Numbered from the stretch's first letter, positions 1 to 10,353 are shown. The stretch is 64,000 nucleotides of DNA from Ignavibacteria bacterium UBA2360 (GCA_002344125.1 DDTQ01000006.1:124001-188000), one strand, 5' to 3'. Notes: generated from the sequence alone by a model not told the origin. Numbers and translations: made by a program.

Positions 1-3000
1 CTGCTGTTTCTTTAGCTTTTTTCTTTGTCTTCTTAGCTTTCTTTGGTTTTTCTTCTTCCGCGGGTTCGGCGTCTTTGCTTGTTACAAGAAGATCCTTGTA
101 AGCTTTTAAGCCTGTACCGGCAGGAATAAGCTGTCCAACGATAACATTTTCCTTTAAACCCTGAAGTGCATCTACTTTGCCTTCAATTGCGGCATCAGTT
201 AACACTTTTGTGGTTTCCTGGAATGAAGCAGCTGAAATAAAGCTATCGGTTGTGAGTGATGTTTGAGTTATACCCAAAAGCACCGGGTTTGCAATTGCCG
301 GATTCGCATCGCGGAACTCGATCAGCTCCTTGCCTTTTTTCTTAAGTTCAGCATTAAGTTCTTTTACCTTCTTCTTATCCATCATATCATACATTTTCAC
401 TTTGCCTGAATCACCTTTATCGGTAACAATTATCTTGTTCCTTAACGTTTCGTTTTCGGTTAAGAACTTGAAGCGGTGAACAACATCGCCTTCAAGGAAC
501 ATGGTATCACCTGAATCAACTACTCTCACCTTCTGAAGCATCTGTCTTACGATAACTTCAATGTGTTTATCATTGATCTTCACACCCTGCATTCTGTATA
601 CTTCCTGGATTTCATTAACAAGGTATGCCTGTACATCGCCTACGCCTTTTATCCTCAATATATCATGCGGGTCAACTGAACCGCTTGAAAGCGCTTCACC
701 GGCTTTTACATAATCACCATCCCTGACAAGAATATGCTTGCCTACGGGAATCATATATTTCTTTTCAATAGCGAGATCCGCGGTTTTAACCTTTACTTCA
801 CGTGAGCCTCTCTTAAGTGAACCGATCTCAACAAAACCGTCAATTTCAGTTACAACAGAAGGAGAGTTCGGGCTTCTTGCTTCGAATAATTCTGTTACTC
901 TCGGCAAACCGCCTGTGATATCCCTGGTTTTACCGGTATCTCTTGGGATCTTAACAAGTATCTGTCCTGCATAGATCGGCTCATCATTATTTATCAATAA
1001 ATGCGCCTGAGCCGGGATAATATACTGGCTTAGCAGATCACCTTTGGAATCAGTTATCTGAATTGTAGGACTGAGTGTCTTATCCTTGGATTCAATAACC
1101 ACTTTCTGAATATGGCCGGTTGTTTCATCCGGCGCTTCAACGTAACTTACGTTTTCTTTAAGATCAGCGTACTTAGCGGTACCGTTGTGCTCAGCTACAA
1201 TCACTGAGTTGTATGGATCCCACTCGTAAAGTACCTGGTTCTTTTCAACCATAACTCCGTCTTTCACCATTAAATGAGCTCCGTAAGGAACGTCATACTT
1301 TGATACCAGGCGGTTGTTTTCATCCAGTATCTGGATAACACCGTTACGGCTGTGTGTTACATAATACTCACCCTCTGTTGAAGCCGGGTTGGTATATTTA
1401 ATTGATTTAATACTGTCAAATTTAACTTTACCTGCGAATTTTGTAGGTATCCTTGATTGTGTTACGATCCTGCTTGCAGTACCACCAATGTGGAATGTAC
1501 GCAATGTAAGCTGTGTACCCGGCTCACCGATTGACTGAGCGGCTACTACACCTACTGCTTCGCCAACATCAACAAGCTTGCCTGTTGTCAGGTTTCTTCC
1601 GTAACATTTAGCGCAAATACCTTTGCGTGATTCACATGTTAATACAGAACGTATTTCAACAGCCTGAATTGAAGTTCCGGCAATCTGCTGAGCAAGATCC
1701 TCATCAATGATATCACCTGCTTTTACAAGTGTTTTCCTTGTCAGCGGATCAACAACGCTCTGTAAAGCTGCACGGCCTAAAATTCTTTCTGCCAATGGTT
1801 CTTTTATATCTTCACCGTCTTTTAATGCTTCAACGGTAAGTCCGCGGATCGTTCCGCAGTCATTTTCTGATATAATTACATCCTGTGATACGTCAACAAG
1901 TTTACGTGTTAAGTATCCCGCATCAGCTGTTTTTAAAGCAGTATCTGCAAGACCCTTACGCGCACCGTGAGTTGATATAAAGTATTCAAGGATTGAAAGA
2001 CCTTCCTTAAAGTTAGCAATGATCGGGTTTTCAATAATTTCCCCGGCCTGTCCTGTCATGCTCTTCTGAGGTTTAGCCATAAGACCCCTCATACCTGCAA
2101 GCTGGCTTACCTGGTCCTGTGAACCTCTCGCGCCGGAATCGATCATCATATGCAATGAATTGAAACCGTCTCTTGATGTTCTTAATGTGCTCATAAGATC
2201 ACTCTTAACATCATTGGTAGCGTGGGTCCAGATATCGATTACTTTATTATATCTTTCACCTTCTGTGATAAGACCTCTCATCCTTGATTTCTCAATCGCG
2301 TCAACCTTCTTCTGAGCAGTTTCAATTATCCTGTCTTTTGATTCTGGCACCACGATATCATCAAGATTTACTGAAAGACCGCCTTTCATTGCATAGCGGA
2401 ATCCGGTTTCTTTTAATGCATCAAGGAACTGTACTGTCTTTTTGTTGCCAACGCTTTTAAATACTTTGGCGATATTTTTAATTATACCTTTTTTGGTAAG
2501 CAATTCATTTATGAAAGGCGCGCCTTCAGGAACGATATTATTGAATAATATACGTCCAACTGTGGTTTCTATTATCTCGCCCTTTATTCTCACTTTTACC
2601 TTTGCATGAAGTCCTACTTTGCCGTTATTATGGGCAACAACAACTTCTTCGGTGCTTGAAAACATTTTATCTTCGCCAAGATCGCCTTTTTTGTATTTGG
2701 TGAGATAGTAACATCCTAAAACTATTTCCTGGTTAGGAACAGTTATGGGGTCACCGTTCTGCGGCGACATCAGGTTGTGACTTGAAAGCATAAGTACACG
2801 CACTTCAAGCTGCGCTTCAGGAGAAAGGGGAACATGAACCGCCATCTGGTCACCGTCAAAATCCGCGTTGAATGCTGTACAAACAAGCGGATGCAGCCTG
2901 ATAGCTTTACCTTCAACAATTATCGGCTGGAAAGCCTGTATGCTGAGCCTGTGAAGGGTAGGGGCACGGTTAAGCATTATTGGGTGTCCTTCGATCACGT

Positions 3001-4273
3001 TTTCGAGTACTTCCCAAACTTCAGGGGTTCTTCTTTCAATTAGTTTTTTAGCGCTCTTCACGGTCTTTACAAGATCCCTGTCAATAAGCCTTCTTATAAC
3101 GAACGGCTTAAAGAGCTCAAGAGCCATATCCTTTGGTAAACCGCACTCATGCAGTTTCAATTCAGGACCAACCACAATTACCGCACGACCTGAGTAATCA
3201 ACACGTTTACCAAGCAGGTTCTGTCTGAATCGTCCCTGTTTTCCTTTCAGGATATCTGAAAGTGATTTTAAAGGCCTGTTTTCTGATTTTACAGCGGTTG
3301 CGCGCCTCGAGTTATCAAGTAAAGCGTCAACTGCTTCCTGAAGCATACGTTTTTCGTTGCGAAGTATTACCTCAGGAGCTTTTATATCTATAAGTCTTTT
3401 TAATCGGTTATTTCTGATAATAACGCGTCTGTAAAGATCGTTAAGATCTGATGTGGCGAACCTTCCGCCTTCAAGCGGCACCAGTGGTCTTAACTCAGGC
3501 GGTATCACCGGAATGACATCAAGTATCATCCATTCTGGTTTATTCTGCCTTCTGCCTTCTTTTTTCTGGAAGGATTTTAAGACTCTGAGCCTTTTTATCA
3601 GATCCTGTTTTTTCTGAACGGAAGTTTCTTCGTAAAGCTGTATTCTTAATCTTGCAAGGTCTTCTTCAACATCAACGCGTCTCAGAAGTTCTTTTACAGC
3701 CTCAGCTCCGTTTTTACATACAAATTTATTCGGATCAAAGTCATCCAGCTCATCCTGATCTTCGGGAAGATTGTTGAGTGCGTTCAGGTACTCATCCTCT
3801 GTAAGCAGGTCATTTTTAGTGTACTGAGTAGGACCCGGATTTACAATTACATAGTTTTCGTAGTATATAATTCTTTCAAGTTCTTTGTTTGTTAAGCCGA
3901 GCAGGTAACTTATCTTGCTTGGAGTTGAACGGAAGTACCAAATGTGAACCACTGGCACGCTCAGGGATATGTGTCCCATTCTTTCGCGCCTTAAGCTCTT
4001 CAGGTTCACTTCCACACCGCATCTGTCGCAGACTATGCCATGATATCTTATGCCTTTATATTTTCCGCAGTGGCATTCCCAATCCTTCACAGGACCGAAG
4101 ATCTTTTCACAGAATAGACCGTCTTTATCCGGCTTAAAAGTTCTGTAGTTAATTGTTTCGGGCTTTAATACCTCACCATGTGAATTCCTGATTATGGAAT
4201 CAGTGGACGCGAGATTTATCGCTATTTTGGTAAATGCCTTTTTTACTTTTTTCTGATCTCTTTTAAAAAACAT
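1..4273 (-). CDS. rpoC: DNA-directed RNA polymerase subunit beta' (C-terminal end outside window)
   Basis: Largest catalytic subunit of RNA polymerase. The reading frame starts at the ATG at 4273 (MFFKRDQKKVKKAF) and stays open to the left window edge, so 1,424 codons are visible and the stop lies outside. The N-terminal zinc site is seen as C67/C69 and C82/C85. The Mg-binding active-site motif NADFDGD is at residues 469-475. A second cysteine cluster (CESRKGICAKC) is near residue 878. The last visible residues are a Lys/Ala/Glu-rich tail (for example KPKKAKKTKKKAK), so the true end is probably close to the edge. It starts 18 bp after the rpoB stop and is certainly cotranscribed with it. No frameshift was seen. 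Confidence 0.98.
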   Translation of the reverse strand, partial: MFFKRDQKKVKKAFTKIAINLASTDSIIRNSHGEVLKPETINYRTFKPDKDGLFCEKIFGPVKDWECHCGKYKGIRYHGIVCDRCGVEVNLKSLRRERMGHISLSVPVVHIWYFRSTPSKISYLLGLTNKELERIIYYENYVIVNPGPTQYTKNDLLTEDEYLNALNNLPEDQDELDDFDPNKFVCKNGAEAVKELLRRVDVEEDLARLRIQLYEETSVQKKQDLIKRLRVLKSFQKKEGRRQNKPEWMILDVIPVIPPELRPLVPLEGGRFATSDLNDLYRRVIIRNNRLKRLIDIKAPEVILRNEKRMLQEAVDALLDNSRRATAVKSENRPLKSLSDILKGKQGRFRQNLLGKRVDYSGRAVIVVGPELKLHECGLPKDMALELFKPFVIRRLIDRDLVKTVKSAKKLIERRTPEVWEVLENVIEGHPIMLNRAPTLHRLSIQAFQPIIVEGKAIRLHPLVCTAFNADFDGDQMAVHVPLSPEAQLEVRVLMLSSHNLMSPQNGDPITVPNQEIVLGCYYLTKYKKGDLGEDKMFSSTEEVVVAHNNGKVGLHAKVKVRIKGEIIETTVGRILFNNIVPEGAPFINELLTKKGIIKNIAKVFKSVGNKKTVQFLDALKETGFRYAMKGGLSVNLDDIVVPESKDRIIETAQKKVDAIEKSRMRGLITEGERYNKVIDIWTHATNDVKSDLMSTLRTSRDGFNSLHMMIDSGARGSQDQVSQLAGMRGLMAKPQKSMTGQAGEIIENPIIANFKEGLSILEYFISTHGARKGLADTALKTADAGYLTRKLVDVSQDVIISENDCGTIRGLTVEALKDGEDIKEPLAERILGRAALQSVVDPLTRKTLVKAGDIIDEDLAQQIAGTSIQAVEIRSVLTCESRKGICAKCYGRNLTTGKLVDVGEAVGVVAAQSIGEPGTQLTLRTFHIGGTASRIVTQSRIPTKFAGKVKFDSIKSIKYTNPASTEGEYYVTHSRNGVIQILDENNRLVSKYDVPYGAHLMVKDGVMVEKNQVLYEWDPYNSVIVAEHNGTAKYADLKENVSYVEAPDETTGHIQKVVIESKDKTLSPTIQITDSKGDLLSQYIIPAQAHLLINNDEPIYAGQILVKIPRDTGKTRDITGGLPRVTELFEARSPNSPSVVTEIDGFVEIGSLKRGSREVKVKTADLAIEKKYMIPVGKHILVRDGDYVKAGEALSSGSVDPHDILRIKGVGDVQAYLVNEIQEVYRMQGVKINDKHIEVIVRQMLQKVRVVDSGDTMFLEGDVVHRFKFLTENETLRNKIIVTDKGDSGKVKMYDMMDKKKVKELNAELKKKGKELIEFRDANPAIANPVLLGITQTSLTTDSFISAASFQETTKVLTDAAIEGKVDALQGLKENVIVGQLIPAGTGLKAYKDLLVTSKDAEPAEEEKPKKAKKTKKKAKETA

Positions 4274-4291
4274 ATGTTTTTATGATTTTAA

Positions 4292-7200
4292 TTAGTCTAA
4301 TGTGATATCAAGGCACAAGCCCTGTAATTCTTTTACCAATACGTTGAAAGATTCCGGAACCTGCGGTTCAGGAGTGTTTTCACCTTTGATAAGTGTTTCA
4401 TACGTTTTGGATCTTCCTGTAACGTCATCACTCTTAACAGTGAGGATTTCCTGGAGTGTGTAAGCAGCGCCATAACCTTCAAGCGCCCATACTTCCATCT
4501 CTCCGAATCTCTGACCGCCGAACTGAGCTTTACCGCCCAATGGCTGCTGTGTAATAAGTGAATATGGTCCAATTGACCTGGCGTGGATCTTATCATCCGA
4601 TAAATGCGATAGTTTCATCATATAGATGTAACCAACAGTTACCATCTGGTCAAATTGTTCGCCTGTCTGGCCGTCATACAGTATGCTTCTTGAGTTACTG
4701 GGTAAGCCTGACTGTACAAGTATATCTGTGATATCTTCAAACGATGCGCCGTCAAAAACCGGGGTTGCGAACGTGCAGCCAAGTAATTTTGCTGCCCAGC
4801 CTAATGCTGTTTCGTATAGCTGACCCAGGTTCATACGCGAAGGTACGCCAAGCGGGTTAAGTACTATATCAACAGGTGTTCCATCTGGCATGAAAGGCAT
4901 ATCCTGCCTTGGGACTATTTTAGCAACAACACCCTTGTTACCGTGGCGTCCTGCCATTTTATCACCCACAGAAAGTTTTTTCTTCTTGGCTATGTAAACC
5001 TTAGCCATTTTAACAACGCCTGTTGGTAATTCATCACCTAATATGATCTTATTTCTGTTTCTCTTTGTCTTTTCTTCAATATCACTCAGTCTCGTTTTGA
5101 AGATCCTGTACAAATGCTGAAGTAATGATTGAGCTTTTTTTGAAGATGTCCAGTCATTGGAAACATCAAGTGTATCGATCCTGAAGTTTGGATTTTCAAG
5201 ATGTTTTATGAATGTATCTTTCTTGATAGTTGTACCGCCTCTGATAATGATAGTACCGTCAATATCACGGATACCGAGGGAGTCTTTGTTATCAAACATC
5301 TGTCCCAGTTTTTCAGCCAGTTTTCTGTTAAGGTCATTTATAGCGTCATACCTGTCCTGTTCAAGTTTTTCGAGTTTTTTCTTCTCTTCTTTCTTGGTTT
5401 CAGTATCTCTTTGCTTTCTTGTGAAAAGCTTCTTATTGATAATGATACCTTTCATTCCCGGAGGCGCTTTCAATGAAGCGTCTTTCACATCGCCTGCCTT
5501 ATCACCGAAAATTGCCCTTAACAGCTTTTCTTCCGGTGTCGGCTCAGTTTCACCCTTAGGTGTAACTTTACCTATCAGAATATCGTTTTCTTTTACTTCT
5601 GCGCCTATCCTTATTATACCATCTTCATCAAGATCCTTTGTCGCTTCTTCACTTACGTTTGGAATGTCACGGGTCAGTTCTTCTTCACCGCGTTTTGTAT
5701 CACGTACCTGTAAGTTATACTCTTCAATGTGAACTGAAGTATATATGTCTTCTGCTACTATTCTTTCGCTGATCACGATAGCATCTTCAAAGTTGTAACC
5801 TCTCCACGGCATGAAAGCAACAAGTACGCTTCTGCCCAGAGCAAGTTCACCTTTATCTGTAGCAGCTCCGTCAGCAAGGCATTCGCCCTTTTTGACACGC
5901 TGGCCTACTTTAACTATAGGTTTCTGGTTGATCGATGTATCCTGGTTCGTTCTTAAGAACTTGATCAGGTTATATTCTTTTATTTCTTCATCATCAAAGC
6001 TTAACAAAGCTTCATCTGAATTTTTATCTATATCGTATTTTACAACTATCCTGTCTGCGGATACGTGCTCAATAACTCCGTCCGCTTCGGCAAGGATAAG
6101 TGTTCTGGAATCGTTTGCAACTTTTTTCTCAAACCCGGTGCCAATAAGCGGTGCTTCAGGCCTTAACAATGGAACGGCCTGGCGCTGCATATTGGATCCC
6201 ATCAGCGCTCTGTTAGCATCATCGTGTTCAAGGAATGGTATGAGTGCTGCCGCTGCGCTTACGATCTGGTTTGGTGCAATATCCATATAATGAACTTCAT
6301 CCGGATTTACAATAGGGAAGTCACCTTTATATCTTGCCTTAATTTTTGTTTCAGCCATTTTTTTATTCGCGTCAAGCTCAACATTTGCCTGGGCAATAAT
6401 AAAGTCATCTTCCTTTTCAGCTGAAAGGTAATCTATTTCGTTAAGGACTTTGCCGTTCTTAACTTTACGGTATGGGGTTTCTATGAATCCGAAATCACTG
6501 ATCCTTGCATGTGTGCAAAGTGATGAAATAAGACCAATGTTCGGACCTTCCGGGGTTTCAATAGGGCAGAGGCGGCCGTAATGAGTGTAATGTACGTCAC
6601 GTACCTCAAAGCCCGCGCGCTCTCTTGTTAAACCGCCCGGTCCAAGCGCAGATACTCTGCGTTTGTGGGTCATTTCGCTTAGCGGGTTGGTTTGATCCAT
6701 ATACTGCGAGAGCTGGCTTGTTCCAAAGAATGAAACAAGAGCTGTTGTGATCGTTCTTGCGCTAACCAAATTGCCCGGTGTGATATTTTCTTCATCATGA
6801 ATGCTCATACGCTCGCGGATGGTTCGCGACATTCTCGCGAGACCAACATTGAACTGAGCGGCAAGCTGCTCGCCAATTGAGCGAACTCTTCTGTTGCCTA
6901 AGTGATCAATATCATCAATTTCTTTTCTTCCTGCTTCAAGATCTACAAGATAATTGATGATAGATATAATATCTTCTTTTGTTAATACAGTTTTATCGGA
7001 AGGTATTTCAAGATTCAGCTTATAGTTTAATTTATATCTTCCTACTTCACCAAGATCATATTTCTTTTCATTGAAGAATAGCTTATCAACTAAGTTCTTG
7101 GCTGATTCATCATCCTGGTCAGGTCTCAACTGCTCAGAGATCTGCTCTAATGCGTCAATTTCTGACTGAGCGGCATCTTTGTTCAGTGTGTTCGCTATCA

Positions 7201-8083
7201 GTGATTCTTCATATGGTCTATCAGATTTAAATAATTTTATCTTTGTGATAGTTGATTTATTTATCTTCTCGATAAGTTCTTCATCAACTTCAGTAGCTTT
7301 TTCCGCAATCAGCTCGCCGGTTTCCTTATCAATAAGATCATCACTTAGCTGTTTGCCCATGAAGTTCTTCAGATCTTTCTTTTCAACAACTTCAAGAAGG
7401 CCGAAGAGGTCTAATATTTCTTCATTGGTTGAGTATCCAAGAGCCCTAAGAATTGTTGTTACAGGGAATTTCTTTCTTCTGTCAATATATGCAAAGAGGC
7501 AATTGTTGATATCTGTTGTAAACTCAACCCATGAACCCTTCATAGGGATAATTCTCGCGGAAAACAGCTTTGTGCCGTTTTGATGCATTGATTCACTGAA
7601 CACAACGCCGGGGGCTCTGTGCAGCTGTGAAACAATAACTCTTTCCGCACCGTTTATCACAAAGCTGCCGTAGGGTGACATATACGGGATATTTCCCATA
7701 TAAACATCCTGCTCAACAGCATTGGAATATTCCTTTGCTTCTTTGTTGGGCTTGGTCGAAAGGCGTAACTTGGCTTTTAATGAAACTGCATAAGTTAAAC
7801 CCTGTTCCTGGCACTCGCGGATAGAATACTGCGGTTTTTCGAGGTTATACTCTATGAATTCAAGAAGGGCTGTTTCCCTGGAATCGGTAATAGGGAAATT
7901 TCGTGTAAACACAGCCTGCATCCCTGTATCTTTTCTTTCATTGGGAGCAACATCTTCCTGGAGAAATTCCTTGAAAGCCTGGATCTGTACATTTAAAAGA
8001 TCCGGAGCATCCGGCTGTTTCCCGGATTGAGAAAGATAGATACGCTCTCCGTTGAAATTGAATTTAGATATGTCTATTGGCAT
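4292..8083 (-). CDS. rpoB: DNA-directed RNA polymerase subunit beta
   Basis: Core RNA polymerase subunit, 1,263 aa. I chose the ATG at 8083 (MPIDISKFNFNGERIYL) because a strong GGGAGGT ribosome binding site lies about 10 nt upstream; an in-frame ATG 54 nt further upstream lies inside a hairpin and has no such site. The rifampicin pocket reads YMDQTNPLSEMTHKRRVSAL (about residues 455-480). The Asp, His and Ser positions at which resistance mutations normally arise are in the sensitive state, so rifampicin sensitivity is predicted from family knowledge. The conserved KLSVGDKMAGRHGNKGV and GGQRFGEMEVWALEGYG segments near the C terminus are intact. It lies between rplL and rpoC in the standard order. 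Confidence 0.98.
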   Translation of the reverse strand: MPIDISKFNFNGERIYLSQSGKQPDAPDLLNVQIQAFKEFLQEDVAPNERKDTGMQAVFTRNFPITDSRETALLEFIEYNLEKPQYSIRECQEQGLTYAVSLKAKLRLSTKPNKEAKEYSNAVEQDVYMGNIPYMSPYGSFVINGAERVIVSQLHRAPGVVFSESMHQNGTKLFSARIIPMKGSWVEFTTDINNCLFAYIDRRKKFPVTTILRALGYSTNEEILDLFGLLEVVEKKDLKNFMGKQLSDDLIDKETGELIAEKATEVDEELIEKINKSTITKIKLFKSDRPYEESLIANTLNKDAAQSEIDALEQISEQLRPDQDDESAKNLVDKLFFNEKKYDLGEVGRYKLNYKLNLEIPSDKTVLTKEDIISIINYLVDLEAGRKEIDDIDHLGNRRVRSIGEQLAAQFNVGLARMSRTIRERMSIHDEENITPGNLVSARTITTALVSFFGTSQLSQYMDQTNPLSEMTHKRRVSALGPGGLTRERAGFEVRDVHYTHYGRLCPIETPEGPNIGLISSLCTHARISDFGFIETPYRKVKNGKVLNEIDYLSAEKEDDFIIAQANVELDANKKMAETKIKARYKGDFPIVNPDEVHYMDIAPNQIVSAAAALIPFLEHDDANRALMGSNMQRQAVPLLRPEAPLIGTGFEKKVANDSRTLILAEADGVIEHVSADRIVVKYDIDKNSDEALLSFDDEEIKEYNLIKFLRTNQDTSINQKPIVKVGQRVKKGECLADGAATDKGELALGRSVLVAFMPWRGYNFEDAIVISERIVAEDIYTSVHIEEYNLQVRDTKRGEEELTRDIPNVSEEATKDLDEDGIIRIGAEVKENDILIGKVTPKGETEPTPEEKLLRAIFGDKAGDVKDASLKAPPGMKGIIINKKLFTRKQRDTETKKEEKKKLEKLEQDRYDAINDLNRKLAEKLGQMFDNKDSLGIRDIDGTIIIRGGTTIKKDTFIKHLENPNFRIDTLDVSNDWTSSKKAQSLLQHLYRIFKTRLSDIEEKTKRNRNKIILGDELPTGVVKMAKVYIAKKKKLSVGDKMAGRHGNKGVVAKIVPRQDMPFMPDGTPVDIVLNPLGVPSRMNLGQLYETALGWAAKLLGCTFATPVFDGASFEDITDILVQSGLPSNSRSILYDGQTGEQFDQMVTVGYIYMMKLSHLSDDKIHARSIGPYSLITQQPLGGKAQFGGQRFGEMEVWALEGYGAAYTLQEILTVKSDDVTGRSKTYETLIKGENTPEPQVPESFNVLVKELQGLCLDITLD

Positions 8084-8125
8084 TTTTTTATTGACCTCCC
8101 GGTGGGGGTTTCTATAAATAGGTAA

Positions 8126-8155
8126 TAGACAAGCCATTAGAACATGGCTTGTCTA
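8126..8155 (-). promoter_or_regulatory. Perfect 12-bp hairpin in the rplL-rpoB intergenic region
   Basis: Inverted repeat TAGACAAGCCAT / ATGGCTTGTCTA with a 6-nt loop, 43 nt upstream of the rpoB start on the transcribed strand. It has no U tract, so it is not a classical terminator. In enteric bacteria the rplL-rpoB interval holds an attenuator and an RNase III site that lower rpoBC output relative to ribosomal proteins. An analogous processing or attenuation role here is inference from position and stem strength. Confidence 0.55.
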
Positions 8156-8238
8156 AAATTTATGAAATTTAAGTATTTTTTGAGTTTATAGGATTCAGTT
8201 AGAACCTATTTCTTTTGGAATAGAATTTTTAATGTTTA

Positions 8239-8616
8239 TTATTTTAATTCTACTTTTGCACCGGCAGCTTCAAGCTCAGCTTTGAGTTTTTCAGCGTCAG
8301 CCTTTGCAATACCTTCTTTTACCGGTTTAGGAGCACCTTCAACCAGACCCTTAGCTTCTGTTAAGCCAAGACCTGTAGCATTTTTAACTGCTTTAATCAC
8401 GTTGATCTTTGAAGCGCCGGCATCAACCAGAACTACTGTGAATTCTGTTTTTTCTTCAGCAGCAGCTGTAGGAGCAGCTCCGCCTGTTGCACCTGCCATA
8501 ACCATTGGTGCGGCAGCAGTAACGCCAAACTTATCTTCAAGTGCTTTCTTTAATTCAGCAGCATCTGAAAGTGTGAGGTTGCTTATTTTTTCTACTAATT
8601 CTTCTACTACAGACAT
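8239..8616 (-). CDS. rplL: 50S ribosomal protein L7/L12 (bL12)
   Basis: Stalk protein of the large ribosomal subunit that recruits translational GTPases; 125 aa, normal length. The N-terminal dimerisation segment (MSVVEELVEKISNLTL), the Ala/Gly-rich hinge (about residues 37-55) and the C-terminal domain with VIKAVKNATGLGLTEAKGLV are all visible. An AAGGAG site precedes the ATG at 8616. It is 40 bp downstream of rplJ, its binding partner, in the usual order. Confidence 0.98.
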   Translation of the reverse strand: MSVVEELVEKISNLTLSDAAELKKALEDKFGVTAAAPMVMAGATGGAAPTAAAEEKTEFTVVLVDAGASKINVIKAVKNATGLGLTEAKGLVEGAPKPVKEGIAKADAEKLKAELEAAGAKVELK

Positions 8617-8656
8617 TTTAATGTATCTCCTTAATTATTTAAGTTTTTTTTTATTT

Positions 8657-9193
8657 TTAATTTGCGTTTTTCTTAGCCACTTCTTCAACAATTGAGGAAA
8701 GATCTCTCATAACTGCGTTTATGGCGCCAACTATACCCGAGATCGGTGCATTCAGGCTTCCGATAATTGCTGAAACTATTTCCGGCTTAGATTGTAATGA
8801 GGCAAGCTGGTTAAGCTGTTTGCTTTCGTAAGCAACATTTTCTACCAATGCGAGCTTCAGTTTTGGTTTTTCCCCTTTATCATAAAACTTCTTTATGATC
8901 TTAGCAGGGGAGACCGGGTCATCAAATGCGAATACAATACCTGTAGGACCTTTTAAGTGTTCGTTAAGTTTATCACTTTGGGTGTTAAACTTCCCGTCAC
9001 TTACCTGGAGCGCCTTTTTAACCAGAGTATTTTTCAAAACTTTGTACTCTACTTTTGCGTTAAAAAATTCATCTCTCAGTTCATTGGTTTGCTCAACAGT
9101 TAAACCGCTGAAATCGGTAATATATATGCTTGAAGCCCTGTCTAATTTTTCTTTTATTTCTAGAACTGATTGTTCTTTATCTTGCTTGTTCAT
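8657..9193 (-). CDS. rplJ: 50S ribosomal protein L10 (uL10)
   Basis: Base of the L7/L12 stalk; 178 aa, normal length. The N-terminal rRNA-binding domain is recognisable (ITDFSGLTVEQTNELRDEF, then YKVLKNTLVKKAL). The C-terminal helix that would bind L12 dimers follows. Only 21 bp separate it from the rplA stop, so there is no room for the long autoregulatory L10 leader known from some bacteria; control must act further upstream or by another route. Confidence 0.97.
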   Translation of the reverse strand: MNKQDKEQSVLEIKEKLDRASSIYITDFSGLTVEQTNELRDEFFNAKVEYKVLKNTLVKKALQVSDGKFNTQSDKLNEHLKGPTGIVFAFDDPVSPAKIIKKFYDKGEKPKLKLALVENVAYESKQLNQLASLQSKPEIVSAIIGSLNAPISGIVGAINAVMRDLSSIVEEVAKKNAN

Positions 9194-9214
9194 GAAAGTC
9201 TGTTTTATAATAAA

Positions 9215-9910
9215 TTAATGATGTGCTAATTCGTTTTTGCTGATAGCAAGCCCCGGACCCATTGTACTTGTGAGTGTAACACTCTTTACATACTGTCCCT
9301 TTGAAGTAGCCGGTTTCATTTTCAGAACCTGGTTTATAAAAGTGTGAATATTATCTTCAAGCTGTTTCGGCTCAAATGAAGCTTTGCCTACGCATGCGTG
9401 AACTATACCAGCTTTTTCAACCCTGAACTCAATTCTGCCTGCTTTAACTTCGTTGACTGCTTTTGCAAGATCATTGGTAACGGTTCCGCTTTTTGGATTC
9501 GGCATTAAGCCCTTAGGTCCTAAAACTTTACCAAGTTTACCAAGCTCGCTCATTGTATCTGGTGCAGCTATAATTACGTCCACATCAGCCCAACCATCTT
9601 TGATCTTTGCAAGATAGTCGTCAAAACCTACATGATCAGCTCCTGCGTTTCTTGCTTCTTCCTGCTTTTCAGGTTTGGCTACTACAAGAACTCTTACGGT
9701 TTTGCCTGTACCATGGGGGAGAGCTACTGTACCTCTTACAAGCTGGTCAGCCTGTCTGGGGTCAACGCCCAATCTCATAGCAATATCAATTGATTCATTG
9801 AATTTTGATTTTGATGTTTCTTTAAGTTTAGCTACAGCTTCAGTAATTGAGTATTCTTTATTGAAATCTACTTTACTGTTTATTTCTTTTCTCTTTTTTG
9901 TAACTTTCAT
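9215..9910 (-). CDS. rplA: 50S ribosomal protein L1 (uL1)
   Basis: L1-stalk ribosomal protein, 231 aa. Diagnostic segments are seen: MRLGVDPRQADQLVRGTVAL, LPHGTGKTVRVLV and the LGKVLGPKGLMPNPKSGTV signature. L1 commonly represses its own operon by binding mRNA near rplK. The gene lies 17 bp after rplK, as in that classical bicistronic arrangement. Confidence 0.98.
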   Translation of the reverse strand: MKVTKKRKEINSKVDFNKEYSITEAVAKLKETSKSKFNESIDIAMRLGVDPRQADQLVRGTVALPHGTGKTVRVLVVAKPEKQEEARNAGADHVGFDDYLAKIKDGWADVDVIIAAPDTMSELGKLGKVLGPKGLMPNPKSGTVTNDLAKAVNEVKAGRIEFRVEKAGIVHACVGKASFEPKQLEDNIHTFINQVLKMKPATSKGQYVKSVTLTSTMGPGLAISKNELAHH

Positions 9911-9927
9911 TGTTATTAGTACCTTAT

Positions 9928-10353
9928 TTATCCTTCTACTGTAATTCCCATGCTTCTTGCAGTACCGGCTATTACTTTTACGGCTGATTCAACAGTTCTT
10001 GCGTTAAGATCTTTCATCTTCAGGTTCGCAATATCTTCAACCTGTTTTTTGGAAACCTTACCGACTTTGTTCCTGTTAGACTGTGCGCTGCCTTTATCAA
10101 GCTTTGCTGCCTTTAAAAGTAAAACGGCTGCAGGGGGAGTCTTAGTAATGAATGTGAAAGACTTATCTGAATAAACTGTAATTACTACAGGAATTATCAG
10201 ACCCTGGTCTTTTGATGTTCTTGCATTGAATTGCTTGCAGAATTCCATACCATTCACGCCTCTTTGACCTAAAGCGGGGCCAACGGGCGGAGCCATAGTT
10301 GCCTGACCGGCAGGGATCTGAAGCTTTACAAATCCAACTACTTTTTTTGCCAT
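9928..10353 (-). CDS. rplK: 50S ribosomal protein L11 (uL11)
   Basis: Ribosomal protein of the GTPase-associated centre, 141 aa, standard length. The N terminus MAKKVVGFVKLQIPAGQATM, the proline-rich PPVGPALGQRGVNGMEFCKQ segment and the C-terminal rRNA-binding half (KVSKKQVEDIANLKMKDLNA) are clear. It follows nusG with a 96-bp gap that contains a hairpin and precedes rplA. Confidence 0.98.
   Translation of the reverse strand: MAKKVVGFVKLQIPAGQATMAPPVGPALGQRGVNGMEFCKQFNARTSKDQGLIIPVVITVYSDKSFTFITKTPPAAVLLLKAAKLDKGSAQSNRNKVGKVSKKQVEDIANLKMKDLNARTVESAVKVIAGTARSMGITVEG

Noticed and set aside
5157..5732. 191-codon plus-strand frame antisense to rpoB
   Set aside because: Ser/Phe-rich composition typical of the antisense of a conserved gene; rpoB in the other strand is unequivocal.
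9194..9214. L10 autoregulatory leader before rplJ
   Set aside because: The gap is only 21 bp, too short for the known structure.
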